Source: Phycisphaerales bacterium (GTDB lineage: Bacteria; Planctomycetota; Phycisphaerae; Phycisphaerales; UBA1924). From it: DNA of 64,000 nt. The stretch is from contig CP064987.1 of NCBI GenBank assembly GCA_016699835.1, positions 3,224,001 to 3,288,000 on the forward strand, in the 5' to 3' direction. The translations under genes were made by a program, and so were the position numbers. The notes under the pieces are model-generated. The model ran no database searches, was not told where the DNA came from, and saw only the letters and a program-made list of their open reading frames with translations. This document shows positions 33,888 through 42,965 of this stretch, one piece after another (within the stretch, counting starts at the first letter, position 1; each line of letters begins with the position of its first letter).

Positions 33888-35438
33888 ATGCCGCCAACGA
33901 CCCAGCCGCCTGTTCGTCTCGATTCCTCGGCCCTTGCCATCGACGACGTCCTCAGCGTCGCCCGCCACAACCGGGCCGTGGAACTCACCCCGGACGCCCA
34001 GGGCCGAGTCCGCGAGTCGCGCCACGCCCTCGAGGAATGCCTCTCCGACGGCCAGCCTCACTACGGCATCAACACCGGCTTCGGCTCCCTCGCCCGCCAA
34101 CGGATCGGTGACGCCGATCTCGCCACACTCCAGCGCAACCTCATCGTCAGCCACGCCGCTGGCATCATGGAGCCTTTCCCGGACGATGTCGTGCGCGCGA
34201 CCATGCTTCTCCTCGCCGCCTCGCTCGCCAGGGGGCGATCCGGCGTCCGTGTCGAACTGGTCACACAGATCGTCGAGATGCTGAATAGGGGCGTGACGCC
34301 GATCGTGCCCAGCGTTGGTTCTGTTGGCGCGTCCGGCGATCTCGCCCCGCTCGCCCATATCGCCCAGGTCGCCCTGGGTGAAGGCCGCGCGCGCGTCGCC
34401 GGTGTTGAACTCTCCGGCGACGAGGCCCTTGCCAGAGTCGGCCTCTCCCCCATTGTTCTCGCCGCAAAAGAGGGCCTCGCCCTCATCAACGGCACGCACC
34501 TCATGGCCGCTCGTACCGCCCTGCTCCTCGCCGATCTGGACAATGTCCTCGACGCTGCCCTTATCGCCACGGCGATGTCGATCGATGCCGCGCGCGCGAC
34601 AGACGCGTTTCTCGATCCGCGTCTCCACGAGGCTCGCAATCAGCAGGGCCAGCAGCGTGTCGCCAGCGTGCTCGCCGCACTTCTCAAGGGCAGCACCATC
34701 ATCACGTCCCACCGCGAGAACGACACCCGCGTGCAGGATCCGTACTCGTTTCGCTGTGCGCCCCAGGTCGTCGGTGCTGCACTCGACGCGATCACCCACG
34801 CGCGCGTGATTGTGGAACGCGAACTCGGTGCTGTTACCGATAATCCGCTCGTCTTCGACAAGGACTCCATCCTCTCGGGCGGGAACTTCCACGGCATGCC
34901 GATGGCGATCCAACTCGATTGCCTCGCGATTGCCCTTGCTCATATCGCCGGGATTGCCGAGCGTCGGCTCTTCTGGATCCTCTCGGCGTTCGACAAGGAC
35001 GCGGGCCTGCCCCCCTACCTCGCTCCCGCCGGTCGTGCGGGTGTGTGCTCGGGGCTGATGATCGCGCAGTACACGGCGGCGGCCTGCGTGAACGAACTTG
35101 TCGGCCTCGCGAATCCCGCCAGCGTCGCCAACATTCCCACCGGCGCTGAGATCGAGGATTACAACTCGTTTGGGCCTCGCAGCGCGGCGAAGGCCACACG
35201 TGCGTTGGATCTCGTTCGTCACGTGGTCGCGATCGAACTCATGACGGGGGCCGAGGCGATCGAGCGTCATGCCCCGCACACGACCAGCGATGCCCTTCGC
35301 CGAGCGATCGGTGTCGTTCGCACCCACGTCGATCCCTGGGCCGACGACCGATCGCCGGCACCCGACATGTCGCGTCTGGCGAGCGCTATCTCCCGGGGCG
35401 AGTTTGCCGCACTCCAACTCACGCCTTCGCCTCTCTAA
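33888..35438 (+). CDS. hutH: Histidine ammonia-lyase
   Basis: Removes ammonia from L-histidine to give trans-urocanate, the first step of histidine breakdown; cytoplasmic tetramer. 516 residues, normal length. The MIO cofactor is formed from the ASG of GSVGASGDLAPLAHIAQ, near residues 141-155. YGINTGFGSLA near 58-68 holds the active-site Tyr, and NQQGQQR with QDPYSFRCAPQVVGA are the other family blocks. GNFHGMPMAIQLD is also standard. The gene is followed 48 bp later by hutU, so the pair is probably one unit. No hutI or hutG is present in the window, so the rest of the pathway must lie elsewhere. Confidence 0.95.
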   Translation: MPPTTQPPVRLDSSALAIDDVLSVARHNRAVELTPDAQGRVRESRHALEECLSDGQPHYGINTGFGSLARQRIGDADLATLQRNLIVSHAAGIMEPFPDDVVRATMLLLAASLARGRSGVRVELVTQIVEMLNRGVTPIVPSVGSVGASGDLAPLAHIAQVALGEGRARVAGVELSGDEALARVGLSPIVLAAKEGLALINGTHLMAARTALLLADLDNVLDAALIATAMSIDAARATDAFLDPRLHEARNQQGQQRVASVLAALLKGSTIITSHRENDTRVQDPYSFRCAPQVVGAALDAITHARVIVERELGAVTDNPLVFDKDSILSGGNFHGMPMAIQLDCLAIALAHIAGIAERRLFWILSAFDKDAGLPPYLAPAGRAGVCSGLMIAQYTAAACVNELVGLANPASVANIPTGAEIEDYNSFGPRSAAKATRALDLVRHVVAIELMTGAEAIERHAPHTTSDALRRAIGVVRTHVDPWADDRSPAPDMSRLASAISRGEFAALQLTPSPL

Positions 35439-35486
35439 AGAAGGCAGTCATTCAGCCCCCCCACGCCCAACCGCCAACAATGCGGT

Positions 35487-37286
35487 GTGGCATCACCAAA
35501 GACCAAATCCCGTTCGTCGAGTCCCACGACTCCCAAGCCCCCCCACTCCCAGGCCTTGTCGGCTCTTGATCACGCCGATCGCGTCGTCCGCGCGCCGCGC
35601 TCCACCACGCGGACCTGCGCCACGTGGACGATCGAGGCCGCCCGGCGGATGCTCATGAACAACCTCGACCCCGAGGTCGCCGAGGATCCGTCGCGTCTCG
35701 TGGTCTATGGCGGACGCGGGCAGGCGGCACGCAACTGGAAGAGTTTCGACGCGATTCTCGCGACACTCGAACGCCTCAAGCCCGATGAGACGCTTCTCGT
35801 CCAATCGGGCAAGCCCGTCGGCGTCGTCCGCACCCACGCCGACGCTCCTCGCGTCCTCATCGCGAACTCCAACCTCGTCCCCCACTGGGCGACGCAGCAG
35901 CATTTCGATGAACTCGCCGCGAAGGGCCTCATGATGTACGGGCAGATGACCGCGGGATCGTGGATCTACATCGGAACGCAGGGCATCCTGCAGGGGACGT
36001 ACGAGACGTTTGCCGAGTGCGGGCGGACGGAGTTCAACGGCTCGCTCAAGGGGCGACTCTGCGTCACCGCAGGTTGCGGCGGGATGGGCGGCGCGCAACC
36101 ACTCGCCATCACCCTCGCTGGCGGGACCGCACTCATCGCCGATGTGGACATCACGAAACTCGAACGTCGACGAAAGGACAAGTACCTCGACGAGATCGCC
36201 CCGGATCTTGACGCCGCCATCGATTCGGCGCTCCGCTATTCGCACGCGGGCGCGCCGATGTCGGTTGGTGTCCACGCGAACGCGATCGAACTCCTCGAGC
36301 GTCTTCTCGAACGCGACATCACGCCCGATGTCCTCACCGACCAGACGAGCGCCCACGATCCGCTCTTGGGGTATGTCCCCGTCGGCATGACCGTTTCCGA
36401 GGCCGCGGAGGTTCGCGTCTCTGATCCCGACGGCTACCAATCCCAGAGCCTCAAGTCCATGGCGCGACACGTCCGCGCCATGCTCGAACTCCAATCCCGG
36501 GGCAGCATCACCTTCGATTATGGCAACAACATCCGCCAGCGTGCTCTCGATCAGGGAGTGAGGAACGCCTTTGACTTCCCGGGCTTTGTGCCGGCGTACA
36601 TTCGGCCGCAGTTCTGCCTGGGGCGTGGGCCGTTCCGCTGGGTGGCGCTCTCGGGCGATCCGCGCGACATCTACGTCACCGATCACGCGATCCTCAAGGC
36701 CTTCCCGAAATCCTCCGGGCCCTATGGCGAGCGACTGCACTCCTGGATCCTCGGGTGTCACAAGAATCCCGACGCGCTGCTCGCGGGGGACTTTGATCGC
36801 TGCGAGCCGAGGTTTGCGTTCCAGGGCCTGCCCGCGCGGATCTGCTGGCTGGGTCTGGGCGAGCGTGACAAGGCCGGGCTTCTCTTCAATGACCTTGTTC
36901 GTGATGGCAAGGTCAGCGCCCCGATCGTGATCGGGCGCGATCACCTCGACTGCGGGAGCGTCGCGTCGCCAAATCGGGAGACCGAAGCGATGAAGGACGG
37001 CAGCGATGCCATCAGCGACTGGGCCATTCTCAATGCCCTCGTCAACACCGCGAGCGGCGCCTCGTGGGTCAGTTTTCATCACGGCGGCGGCGTCGGCATC
37101 GGATACTCCCAGCACGCGGGCCAGGTCATCGTCGCGGATGGCACGCCCGAGGCCGCACGCCGGCTCGAGCGAGTCCTGCGCAACGATCCGAGCATGGGCG
37201 TCTTCCGCCACGCCGACGCCGGGTATGACGATGCGGTTGTGTGTGCGAAGAACCTCCACGCCGACATCCCCATGCTCGACGCCTAG
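35487..37286 (+). CDS. hutU: Urocanate hydratase
   Basis: Converts urocanate to 4-imidazolone-5-propionate with tightly bound NAD+, the second step of histidine breakdown. 599 residues from a GTG. The first 25-45 residues are Ser/Pro-rich and not conserved, so a later start is possible. Family blocks: NNLDPEVAEDPSRLVVYGG, MTAGSWIYIGTQGILQGTYE, the NAD site TAGCGGMGGAQPLA, and PAYIRPQFCLGRGPFRWVAL, which holds the conserved Cys. GASWVSFHHGGGVGIGYSQHAGQ completes the active site. The gene ends 22 bp before polA, an unusual neighbour for histidine catabolism. Confidence 0.94.
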   Translation: MASPKTKSRSSSPTTPKPPHSQALSALDHADRVVRAPRSTTRTCATWTIEAARRMLMNNLDPEVAEDPSRLVVYGGRGQAARNWKSFDAILATLERLKPDETLLVQSGKPVGVVRTHADAPRVLIANSNLVPHWATQQHFDELAAKGLMMYGQMTAGSWIYIGTQGILQGTYETFAECGRTEFNGSLKGRLCVTAGCGGMGGAQPLAITLAGGTALIADVDITKLERRRKDKYLDEIAPDLDAAIDSALRYSHAGAPMSVGVHANAIELLERLLERDITPDVLTDQTSAHDPLLGYVPVGMTVSEAAEVRVSDPDGYQSQSLKSMARHVRAMLELQSRGSITFDYGNNIRQRALDQGVRNAFDFPGFVPAYIRPQFCLGRGPFRWVALSGDPRDIYVTDHAILKAFPKSSGPYGERLHSWILGCHKNPDALLAGDFDRCEPRFAFQGLPARICWLGLGERDKAGLLFNDLVRDGKVSAPIVIGRDHLDCGSVASPNRETEAMKDGSDAISDWAILNALVNTASGASWVSFHHGGGVGIGYSQHAGQVIVADGTPEAARRLERVLRNDPSMGVFRHADAGYDDAVVCAKNLHADIPMLDA

Positions 37287-37308
37287 GGACGAAATCTCGA
37301 ACATCATC

Positions 37309-40275
37309 ATGCCCACGCTCTACCTCATCGACGGTTACGCCGCCTTCTTCCGCTGCTACCACGCGATCCGTACGCCTATGACCAGCCCGGTCACGAAGGA
37401 ACCCACGAACATGACGTTCGGGTTCGTCGGGCTGCTGCTGAAGCTCCTGCGTGGCGACGGTCTGGGTGCGCCGCTCGCCCCCGACGACATGATTGCGGTG
37501 GCGCTCGACGTCTCCGGCGATCGCGGCACCTTCCGCTCCGAGTTGTATCCTGACTACAAGGCGACGCGTCCCCCACCGCCGGAGGATCTGTTTCCCCAGG
37601 TCGAGCGATGTCTGGCGATGCTGGGCGAGATCGGTATTCCGGTCATCGGGGCCGAGGGGTTCGAGGCGGACGATGTTTCCGCGACGCTCGTTCGGCAACT
37701 CCTTCTTGCCCACAAGGATCTTCGCATTCGCCTGGTCTCCAAGGACAAGGACCTCAAGCAACTGCTCGATGATCTCGGCCGGGTCGAACTCTTCGATGCG
37801 CACACGGCGACCGCGTTCAGTGCCGAGACACTCAAGGAGCAGACCGGCCTCGCGCCAACCCAGATCGTGGACATGCTCGCCCTCATGGGCGACACAGTGG
37901 ACAACGTCCCGGGCGTCACCGGCGTCGGCGAGAAAACCGCGATCGCCCTCCTCAACGAGTGGGGCTCGATCAAGAACGTTCTCGCCCACGCCGACGAGAT
38001 CAAGGGCAAGCGTGGCGAGAACATCCGTGCTGCGGCGTCGCTCCTGCCGCTCTCGCAGCGCCTCGTGACGCTTCGCGATGATGTCCCCGTGGAACTTGAT
38101 GATGCCGCCGCGAGGGTTCGTGCGTTCACGCTCGACAAACTCATTCCGATCCTCAAGGAACTCGGCTTCAACCGGTATCAGGACGATGTCCGAGCGATCC
38201 TCGGCCTCGCCCAAGCCCCAACGACGAGAGATTCGAACGCATCGTCTTCGACCTCGCGCTCCAACACCCCCCCGCCACCGCCGACCCAGACGACACCGAC
38301 GAAGCGATCCTCACGCAAGAACGAGGATACCTACACCGCGGGTCTCTTCACCGATGCCAACGCTGCCGTCGCCACGCTCATGCCCCAATCCGGCGAGTAC
38401 ACCGCCATCACAACCGCCAAGGCCCTGAAGGAACTCGTCACAAGGCTCGAGCGTGCACCTGTCTTCACCTTCGACACAGAGACCACGAGCCTCTCGCCCA
38501 TCGACGCGAAACTCTGTGGACTTTCGATCGCCATTGAGCCGGGGAAGGCGTGGTACATTCCTGTCCGATCGCCCTCGCCGGGCGAGCACCTCGATGAGGC
38601 GGCGGTGCTCAAGGCGTTGCGTCCGATTCTCGAGGATAACAGCATGCCCAAGGTCGGGCACAATCTCAAGTACGACGCGCTGGTTCTTCGCAGCGCCGGA
38701 GTCATGCTCCGTGGGTTCACGACGCCACCCGGCGGCGACAGCATGGTCGCCAGTTACTTGATCGACGCCTCCCGATCGTCGCACAGCCTCGACGCCCTCG
38801 CCCTTGCCCTGCTCAACCGCACCAATATCTCCATCCACGATCTCATCGGCAGCGGCAAGAACCAGCGCAGTTTCGAGACCGTTCCCGTCGATCAGGCGAC
38901 GACCTATGCCGCCGAGGACGCCGACGTCACGCTCCAACTCTTCTCGATGATGGCTCCGCAACTCAAGGCCATGGAACTCGAGTCGCTCTTCCACGGCGTC
39001 GAGATGCCCCTGGTCGAGGTGCTCGCGGAACTGGAGTTCAATGGCGTGCGCGTGGACGCCGACGAACTCTCGCGTCAGGAGGCACGCCTTGTCACGCGAC
39101 TTGGCGAGATCCGAAAGGAACTCGACCGGGTCTCGGTCGAGACAATCGGTCGCACGTTCGAGCCCGATTCGCCCAAGCAGTTGGGCGTGGTGCTCTTCGC
39201 TAAAGCCACCGACGATCCGCCGGGCTTGGGTCTCAAGCCGCTCAAGAAGACCAAGACCGGGCATTCGACCGACGCCGAGGTCCTCGAGAAACTCGCCGAG
39301 GATCCGGACATTGAGACACCTATTCCCAGCCTCATCCTTGAGCATCGCCAACTGAGCAAACTTGTCTCGACATACCTGGTGGCTCTTCGTGAGGCCATCA
39401 ACCCCAAGACCGCCCGCGTGCACGCGAGTTTCCACCAGACTGTCGCCGCCACGGGGCGCCTTGCGAGCAGTGATCCCAATCTTCAGAACATTCCCATCCG
39501 CACGGACATTGGGCGGGAGATCCGCAAGGCGTTTGTGGCGGACACGGGCAACGTGCTCATCACGGCGGACTACTCTCAGGTGGAGTTACGCCTCTTGGCG
39601 CATCTCTCGAAGGATCCGGCACTCATCGCCGCCTTCAAGGCCGATGAGGACATCCACACCGCCGTCGCCGCCCAGATCCACCAGGTGGCGCCGGATCAGG
39701 TCACGCGCGACCAGCGCAGCGGCGCGAAGATGGTCAACTTCGGCATCGTCTATGGCATCACCGCCTTTGGGCTTGCGCGCCGGCTCAATATCCACGAACG
39801 CGACGCCGCCGAGATCATCACCGGCTACAAGAAGCGGTTTCCGGGCATCACGACCTTTCTGCAGGAGTGCGTCGCCCAGGCCGAGCGAAACGGTTTTGTC
39901 GCGACGATGCTCGGCCGGCGTCGCCCGATTCCAGACATCCACAGCACCACCCCCGCGCGGAAGGCCCTCGCCGAGCGGCTCGCGATCAACTCCGTGGTGC
40001 AAGGGTCGGCGGCGGACCTCATCAAACTCGCCATGGTCGATCTCCACAAGCGTCTCGCCGAGTCGGCCTCGCACTGGCGCGGTGGGAAACCACCTGAGAT
40101 TCCCGGGGTGCGCATGCTTCTGCAGATCCACGACGAACTCGTCTTTGAGACCAGGAGCGACGTTGCCGAGAAGGCCCGCGCCCTCATCGTCTCCCGTATG
40201 GAGGGCGCAATGGATCTCCTCGTGCCGCTCAAGGTCGGGTCGTATATCTCCTCCAACTGGTACGATGGCAAGTGA
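37309..40275 (+). CDS. polA: DNA polymerase I
   Basis: Repair and replication polymerase with three domains; 988 residues from MPTLYLIDGYAAFFRCYHA. A longer upstream frame lies inside hutU and is not used. The 5'-nuclease domain (about 1-300) keeps FEADDVSATL, VSKDKDLKQLL and the H3TH motif PGVTGVGEKTA. A Ser/Pro-rich linker precedes the 3'-5' exonuclease domain (about 365-550), which looks active: FTFDTETTSL, HNLKYDALVL and TYAAEDADVTL. The polymerase domain has TGRLASSDPNLQNIPIRT, DYSQVELRLLAHLS, RSGAKMVNFGIVYG and QIHDELVFE. All motifs are intact. Its stop overlaps the prmC start (GTGA). Confidence 0.96.
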   Translation: MPTLYLIDGYAAFFRCYHAIRTPMTSPVTKEPTNMTFGFVGLLLKLLRGDGLGAPLAPDDMIAVALDVSGDRGTFRSELYPDYKATRPPPPEDLFPQVERCLAMLGEIGIPVIGAEGFEADDVSATLVRQLLLAHKDLRIRLVSKDKDLKQLLDDLGRVELFDAHTATAFSAETLKEQTGLAPTQIVDMLALMGDTVDNVPGVTGVGEKTAIALLNEWGSIKNVLAHADEIKGKRGENIRAAASLLPLSQRLVTLRDDVPVELDDAAARVRAFTLDKLIPILKELGFNRYQDDVRAILGLAQAPTTRDSNASSSTSRSNTPPPPPTQTTPTKRSSRKNEDTYTAGLFTDANAAVATLMPQSGEYTAITTAKALKELVTRLERAPVFTFDTETTSLSPIDAKLCGLSIAIEPGKAWYIPVRSPSPGEHLDEAAVLKALRPILEDNSMPKVGHNLKYDALVLRSAGVMLRGFTTPPGGDSMVASYLIDASRSSHSLDALALALLNRTNISIHDLIGSGKNQRSFETVPVDQATTYAAEDADVTLQLFSMMAPQLKAMELESLFHGVEMPLVEVLAELEFNGVRVDADELSRQEARLVTRLGEIRKELDRVSVETIGRTFEPDSPKQLGVVLFAKATDDPPGLGLKPLKKTKTGHSTDAEVLEKLAEDPDIETPIPSLILEHRQLSKLVSTYLVALREAINPKTARVHASFHQTVAATGRLASSDPNLQNIPIRTDIGREIRKAFVADTGNVLITADYSQVELRLLAHLSKDPALIAAFKADEDIHTAVAAQIHQVAPDQVTRDQRSGAKMVNFGIVYGITAFGLARRLNIHERDAAEIITGYKKRFPGITTFLQECVAQAERNGFVATMLGRRRPIPDIHSTTPARKALAERLAINSVVQGSAADLIKLAMVDLHKRLAESASHWRGGKPPEIPGVRMLLQIHDELVFETRSDVAEKARALIVSRMEGAMDLLVPLKVGSYISSNWYDGK

Positions 40276-41288
40276 GCACCCACCGTCCCCATGCCGGGCA
40301 CCAGCCCCCCCCACCGCCGCACCCCACGGGCCGAGCCGCCGCGGAGACGCTTCCCGGCATGCGGGGCGAATCACCGTGGACGACGCGCCGACTCCTCGCG
40401 TGGATGGGCGAGGCCTTCACCGCCAAAGGGCTCGACTCGCCTCGGCTCTTTGCCGAGATCCTGATGTCGCACGTCATCGGTTGCGAGCGACTGAAGTTGT
40501 ACACGGATCCAGACCGCCCCGCGAACGCCGACGAACGGACGCGACTCCGCGATCTCGTCGCCCGTGCCCTCAAGCACGAGCCGGTCCAGTACCTTGTCGG
40601 CGAGGCGTGGTTCTTCGGCCTTCAGTTCCATATCGATTCGCGGGTCCTCATCCCACGTCCCGCCACCGAGGTCATTCCAGAGACGATTCTCCAACGTGCC
40701 CAATCCACCCACGGCGTCGGGTTCGATGGCGGCGGCCTGCTCATCCTCGACGTTTGCACCGGCTCGGGGTGCATCGCGATCGCCACCCTCAAGAAACTCA
40801 AGGCCGCCCGTGCCGTCGCCACCGACATCAATCCTGACGCGATCTCGCTTGCGAGTGAGAACGCCGCCCGGCATGGCGTTGCGGATCGGGTCGAGTATGT
40901 GCAGGGCGACATGCTCGTCGCGCTCCACAACCATCCGATCGCCGGGCGCGAGAGCACCTTCGACTATGTCGCGAGTAATCCGCCGTACATCCCCGACGAC
41001 GAGTGGGACGCCGTCGCTCCCAATGTGAAGGACCACGAGCCGCACAGTGCCCTCCGCGGCGGGTCCGACGGGCTCGATTTCGTCCGCCAACTCCTGACGC
41101 CGACGCCGCCCACAATCCCCGCGCCGCGACTCCTGAAGCCGGGCGGCATGCTCCTCATCGAGGTCGCCGACTCGCGCGCCGAGATCGCCAGGGAGATGCT
41201 GGCCGCCGATCCGCTCCTCGAGAGCCCGCGCGTTCTCAAGGACCACGAGGGGCTTCCCCGCGTCATTGTCGCGACGCGGCGCGAGTAG
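40272..41288 (+). CDS. prmC: Release-factor glutamine methyltransferase PrmC
   Basis: Methylates the Gln of the GGQ loop of peptide release factors, using S-adenosylmethionine. 338 residues from a GTG overlapping the polA stop; the first 30 residues are Pro/His-rich and may not be translated, so a later start near MRGESPW is possible. The N-terminal helical domain (about 35-110) is followed by QYLVGEAWFFGLQFHIDSRV and LIPRPATEV. The SAM site is ILDVCTGSGCIAIATLKK and the catalytic motif is ASNPPYIPDDEW. ALRGGSDGLDFVRQLL and PGGMLLIEVA are also typical. Confidence 0.92.
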   Translation: MSTHRPHAGHQPPPPPHPTGRAAAETLPGMRGESPWTTRRLLAWMGEAFTAKGLDSPRLFAEILMSHVIGCERLKLYTDPDRPANADERTRLRDLVARALKHEPVQYLVGEAWFFGLQFHIDSRVLIPRPATEVIPETILQRAQSTHGVGFDGGGLLILDVCTGSGCIAIATLKKLKAARAVATDINPDAISLASENAARHGVADRVEYVQGDMLVALHNHPIAGRESTFDYVASNPPYIPDDEWDAVAPNVKDHEPHSALRGGSDGLDFVRQLLTPTPPTIPAPRLLKPGGMLLIEVADSRAEIAREMLAADPLLESPRVLKDHEGLPRVIVATRRE

Positions 41289-41311
41289 TCATCAGCATTG
41301 CACGGTCTGAT

Positions 41312-42811
41312 CTAACACCCCGCGGCAAAGCGTCCCAGGAAGAAGAGCAGGTCATCGATCGTCACCGCGCCGTCCACGACGCCCGAGTCTTCGGCGTCGC
41401 TCTGATCCGCCGCGAGTAACCCCGTGAGGAATGACTCGAGATACTCGGTGAGGTCATCGATCGTCACGGCGCAATCGCCCGTCACATCGGCCCGGCATGG
41501 CATCACCCCCGTCGCGCACGAGTCCACCACGCCATCGCCATCGCAATCGCGCCCCAGCCCGCCGCCGCTCGCCGCCGGCTCCAACTTGTAGATCTGCCCG
41601 CTGATATACCGCGCGAAGTAGACCTCGCCACGTGCGTCCTGCCCGAAGACCGACGTCCCGTTGATCGAGTTTGTAGCCAGCCCCAGGTTCGCGCTCGACC
41701 GGAGCGAGACCAGCGACGCGCGCGCGGCCGCTGTGCCCACGCCATCGAGCGTGTCGCCCGGTCGCAACATCCCGATCCAGTCGTTCGTGAAATCGGCGAA
41801 GAGGAAGAGGCCGTGGAACTCGGACATTGCGCACCCGCGATAGACCACACCGCCGATCACTGTGTTTCCGCTGGGTTCCTCGCCGGTCCGCAGATAGTCG
41901 AACATCGGCATGCGGAAAGCCGGGTTCTCGCACGGCGGATAGGGTGACATCGGCACGATCGTTCCCTCGCACACCGGCCAGCCGAAGTTCACGGCCGGCG
42001 CATCCGGCTCCAGGCGATCGATCTCCTCGCGTTGGAAGTTTCCCACGTCCCCGATCCACACGTTCCCGGTCGTCACATCGCGCGAGCATCGATAGGGATT
42101 CCGCAGGCCCAGCGCCCAGATCTCTTCGAGATATCCGTCGGTGTTTCCCACGAGCGGATTCGATGGCGGGATCGAGTAGTTCCGGTTCGCGTCGTCTGGG
42201 AACTGATCGTCGTCGGTGTTTCCGGGGATGTTGTCCAATCCATCGACATCGAGGCGCAGCATCTTTCCCGCGTAGTTCGCGGCGTTCTGCGACGGCGCGG
42301 TCCCCGGGCCCATCTGGTCCCCGGTCACCATGAGGAGGTAGCCATGTGAATCAAACCCGATCCACCCGCCGGTGTGCTGGGACGCCTGGTCATCGATAAA
42401 GAGCACTGTCGTGATGCTCGACGCGTCGGCGACGTTTGTGTCGGTTGCGCTCACCACGCCCGTGATCAGCCGCACCTTCCCTGTCGTCTCCTGCGTCGAG
42501 ATATAGAACCGTTCATTCGTCGCGAAGTCTGGATGGAACGCCATCCACAAGACGCCGTTCGCCCCGCCGGCGTTGGGGACCGTCAGGAAGGGTTGATCGA
42601 GGAACTGTTCGTCGGGCAGTTTCAGGATTCGGATCGGTCCGCGGTTCGACCCCACGAAGAGCCGCGTGGCATCGCCCGGCGCCGACACGATCACCGTCGG
42701 GTTCGAGGTCGTCCCGATGAGCCGCGCCCGCATCGCTGTCCCCTGCGCACTGGCCACGCCAGCCAAGCATGTCACACAGGCCAGACCGACAGCCAAAGAG
42801 TGCCTTTTCAT
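41312..42811 (-). CDS. Secreted PQQ-type sugar dehydrogenase-like propeller protein
   Basis: 499 residues. A signal peptide ends VASA|QG from the ATG at 42809-42811, with GGTGG upstream; the frame opens 21 codons earlier. The body is a glucose/sorbosone-dehydrogenase-like six-bladed propeller: LWMAFHPDFATNERFYISTQ, GGWIGFDSHGYLLMVTGDQM, then NPLVGNTDGYLEEIWALGLR, NPYRCSRDVTTGNVWIGDVG and EIDRLEPDAPAVNFGWPVCE. These match the soluble aldose sugar dehydrogenase family, which oxidises sugars with PQQ and calcium; the PQQ dependence is inferred. The C-terminal 60 residues hold two Asp-rich units with (V/A)TIDDL and end -GRFAAGC, like the amylase at 8908-11850, pointing to the same surface or secretion fate. 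Confidence 0.88.
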   Translation of the reverse strand: MKRHSLAVGLACVTCLAGVASAQGTAMRARLIGTTSNPTVIVSAPGDATRLFVGSNRGPIRILKLPDEQFLDQPFLTVPNAGGANGVLWMAFHPDFATNERFYISTQETTGKVRLITGVVSATDTNVADASSITTVLFIDDQASQHTGGWIGFDSHGYLLMVTGDQMGPGTAPSQNAANYAGKMLRLDVDGLDNIPGNTDDDQFPDDANRNYSIPPSNPLVGNTDGYLEEIWALGLRNPYRCSRDVTTGNVWIGDVGNFQREEIDRLEPDAPAVNFGWPVCEGTIVPMSPYPPCENPAFRMPMFDYLRTGEEPSGNTVIGGVVYRGCAMSEFHGLFLFADFTNDWIGMLRPGDTLDGVGTAAARASLVSLRSSANLGLATNSINGTSVFGQDARGEVYFARYISGQIYKLEPAASGGGLGRDCDGDGVVDSCATGVMPCRADVTGDCAVTIDDLTEYLESFLTGLLAADQSDAEDSGVVDGAVTIDDLLFFLGRFAAGC

Positions 42812-42965
42812 GGTCCACCCTATACCACGCAACCACGCCCCCTGATCCATCCGAGTCGACCGATGATCGGCCAAATCATGGCGTGACCCGTCACCCAGGC
42901 CCGGATCGTCGGGGCATGGCGTTTACACCAGCAAACTGGAGAGATGGGCAACCCCAGGACCCGCT

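Noticed and set aside
33816..35417. Minus-strand open frame of 533 codons opposite hutH
   Set aside because: hutH has clear family motifs; the antisense frame has none and reflects GC-rich codon bias.
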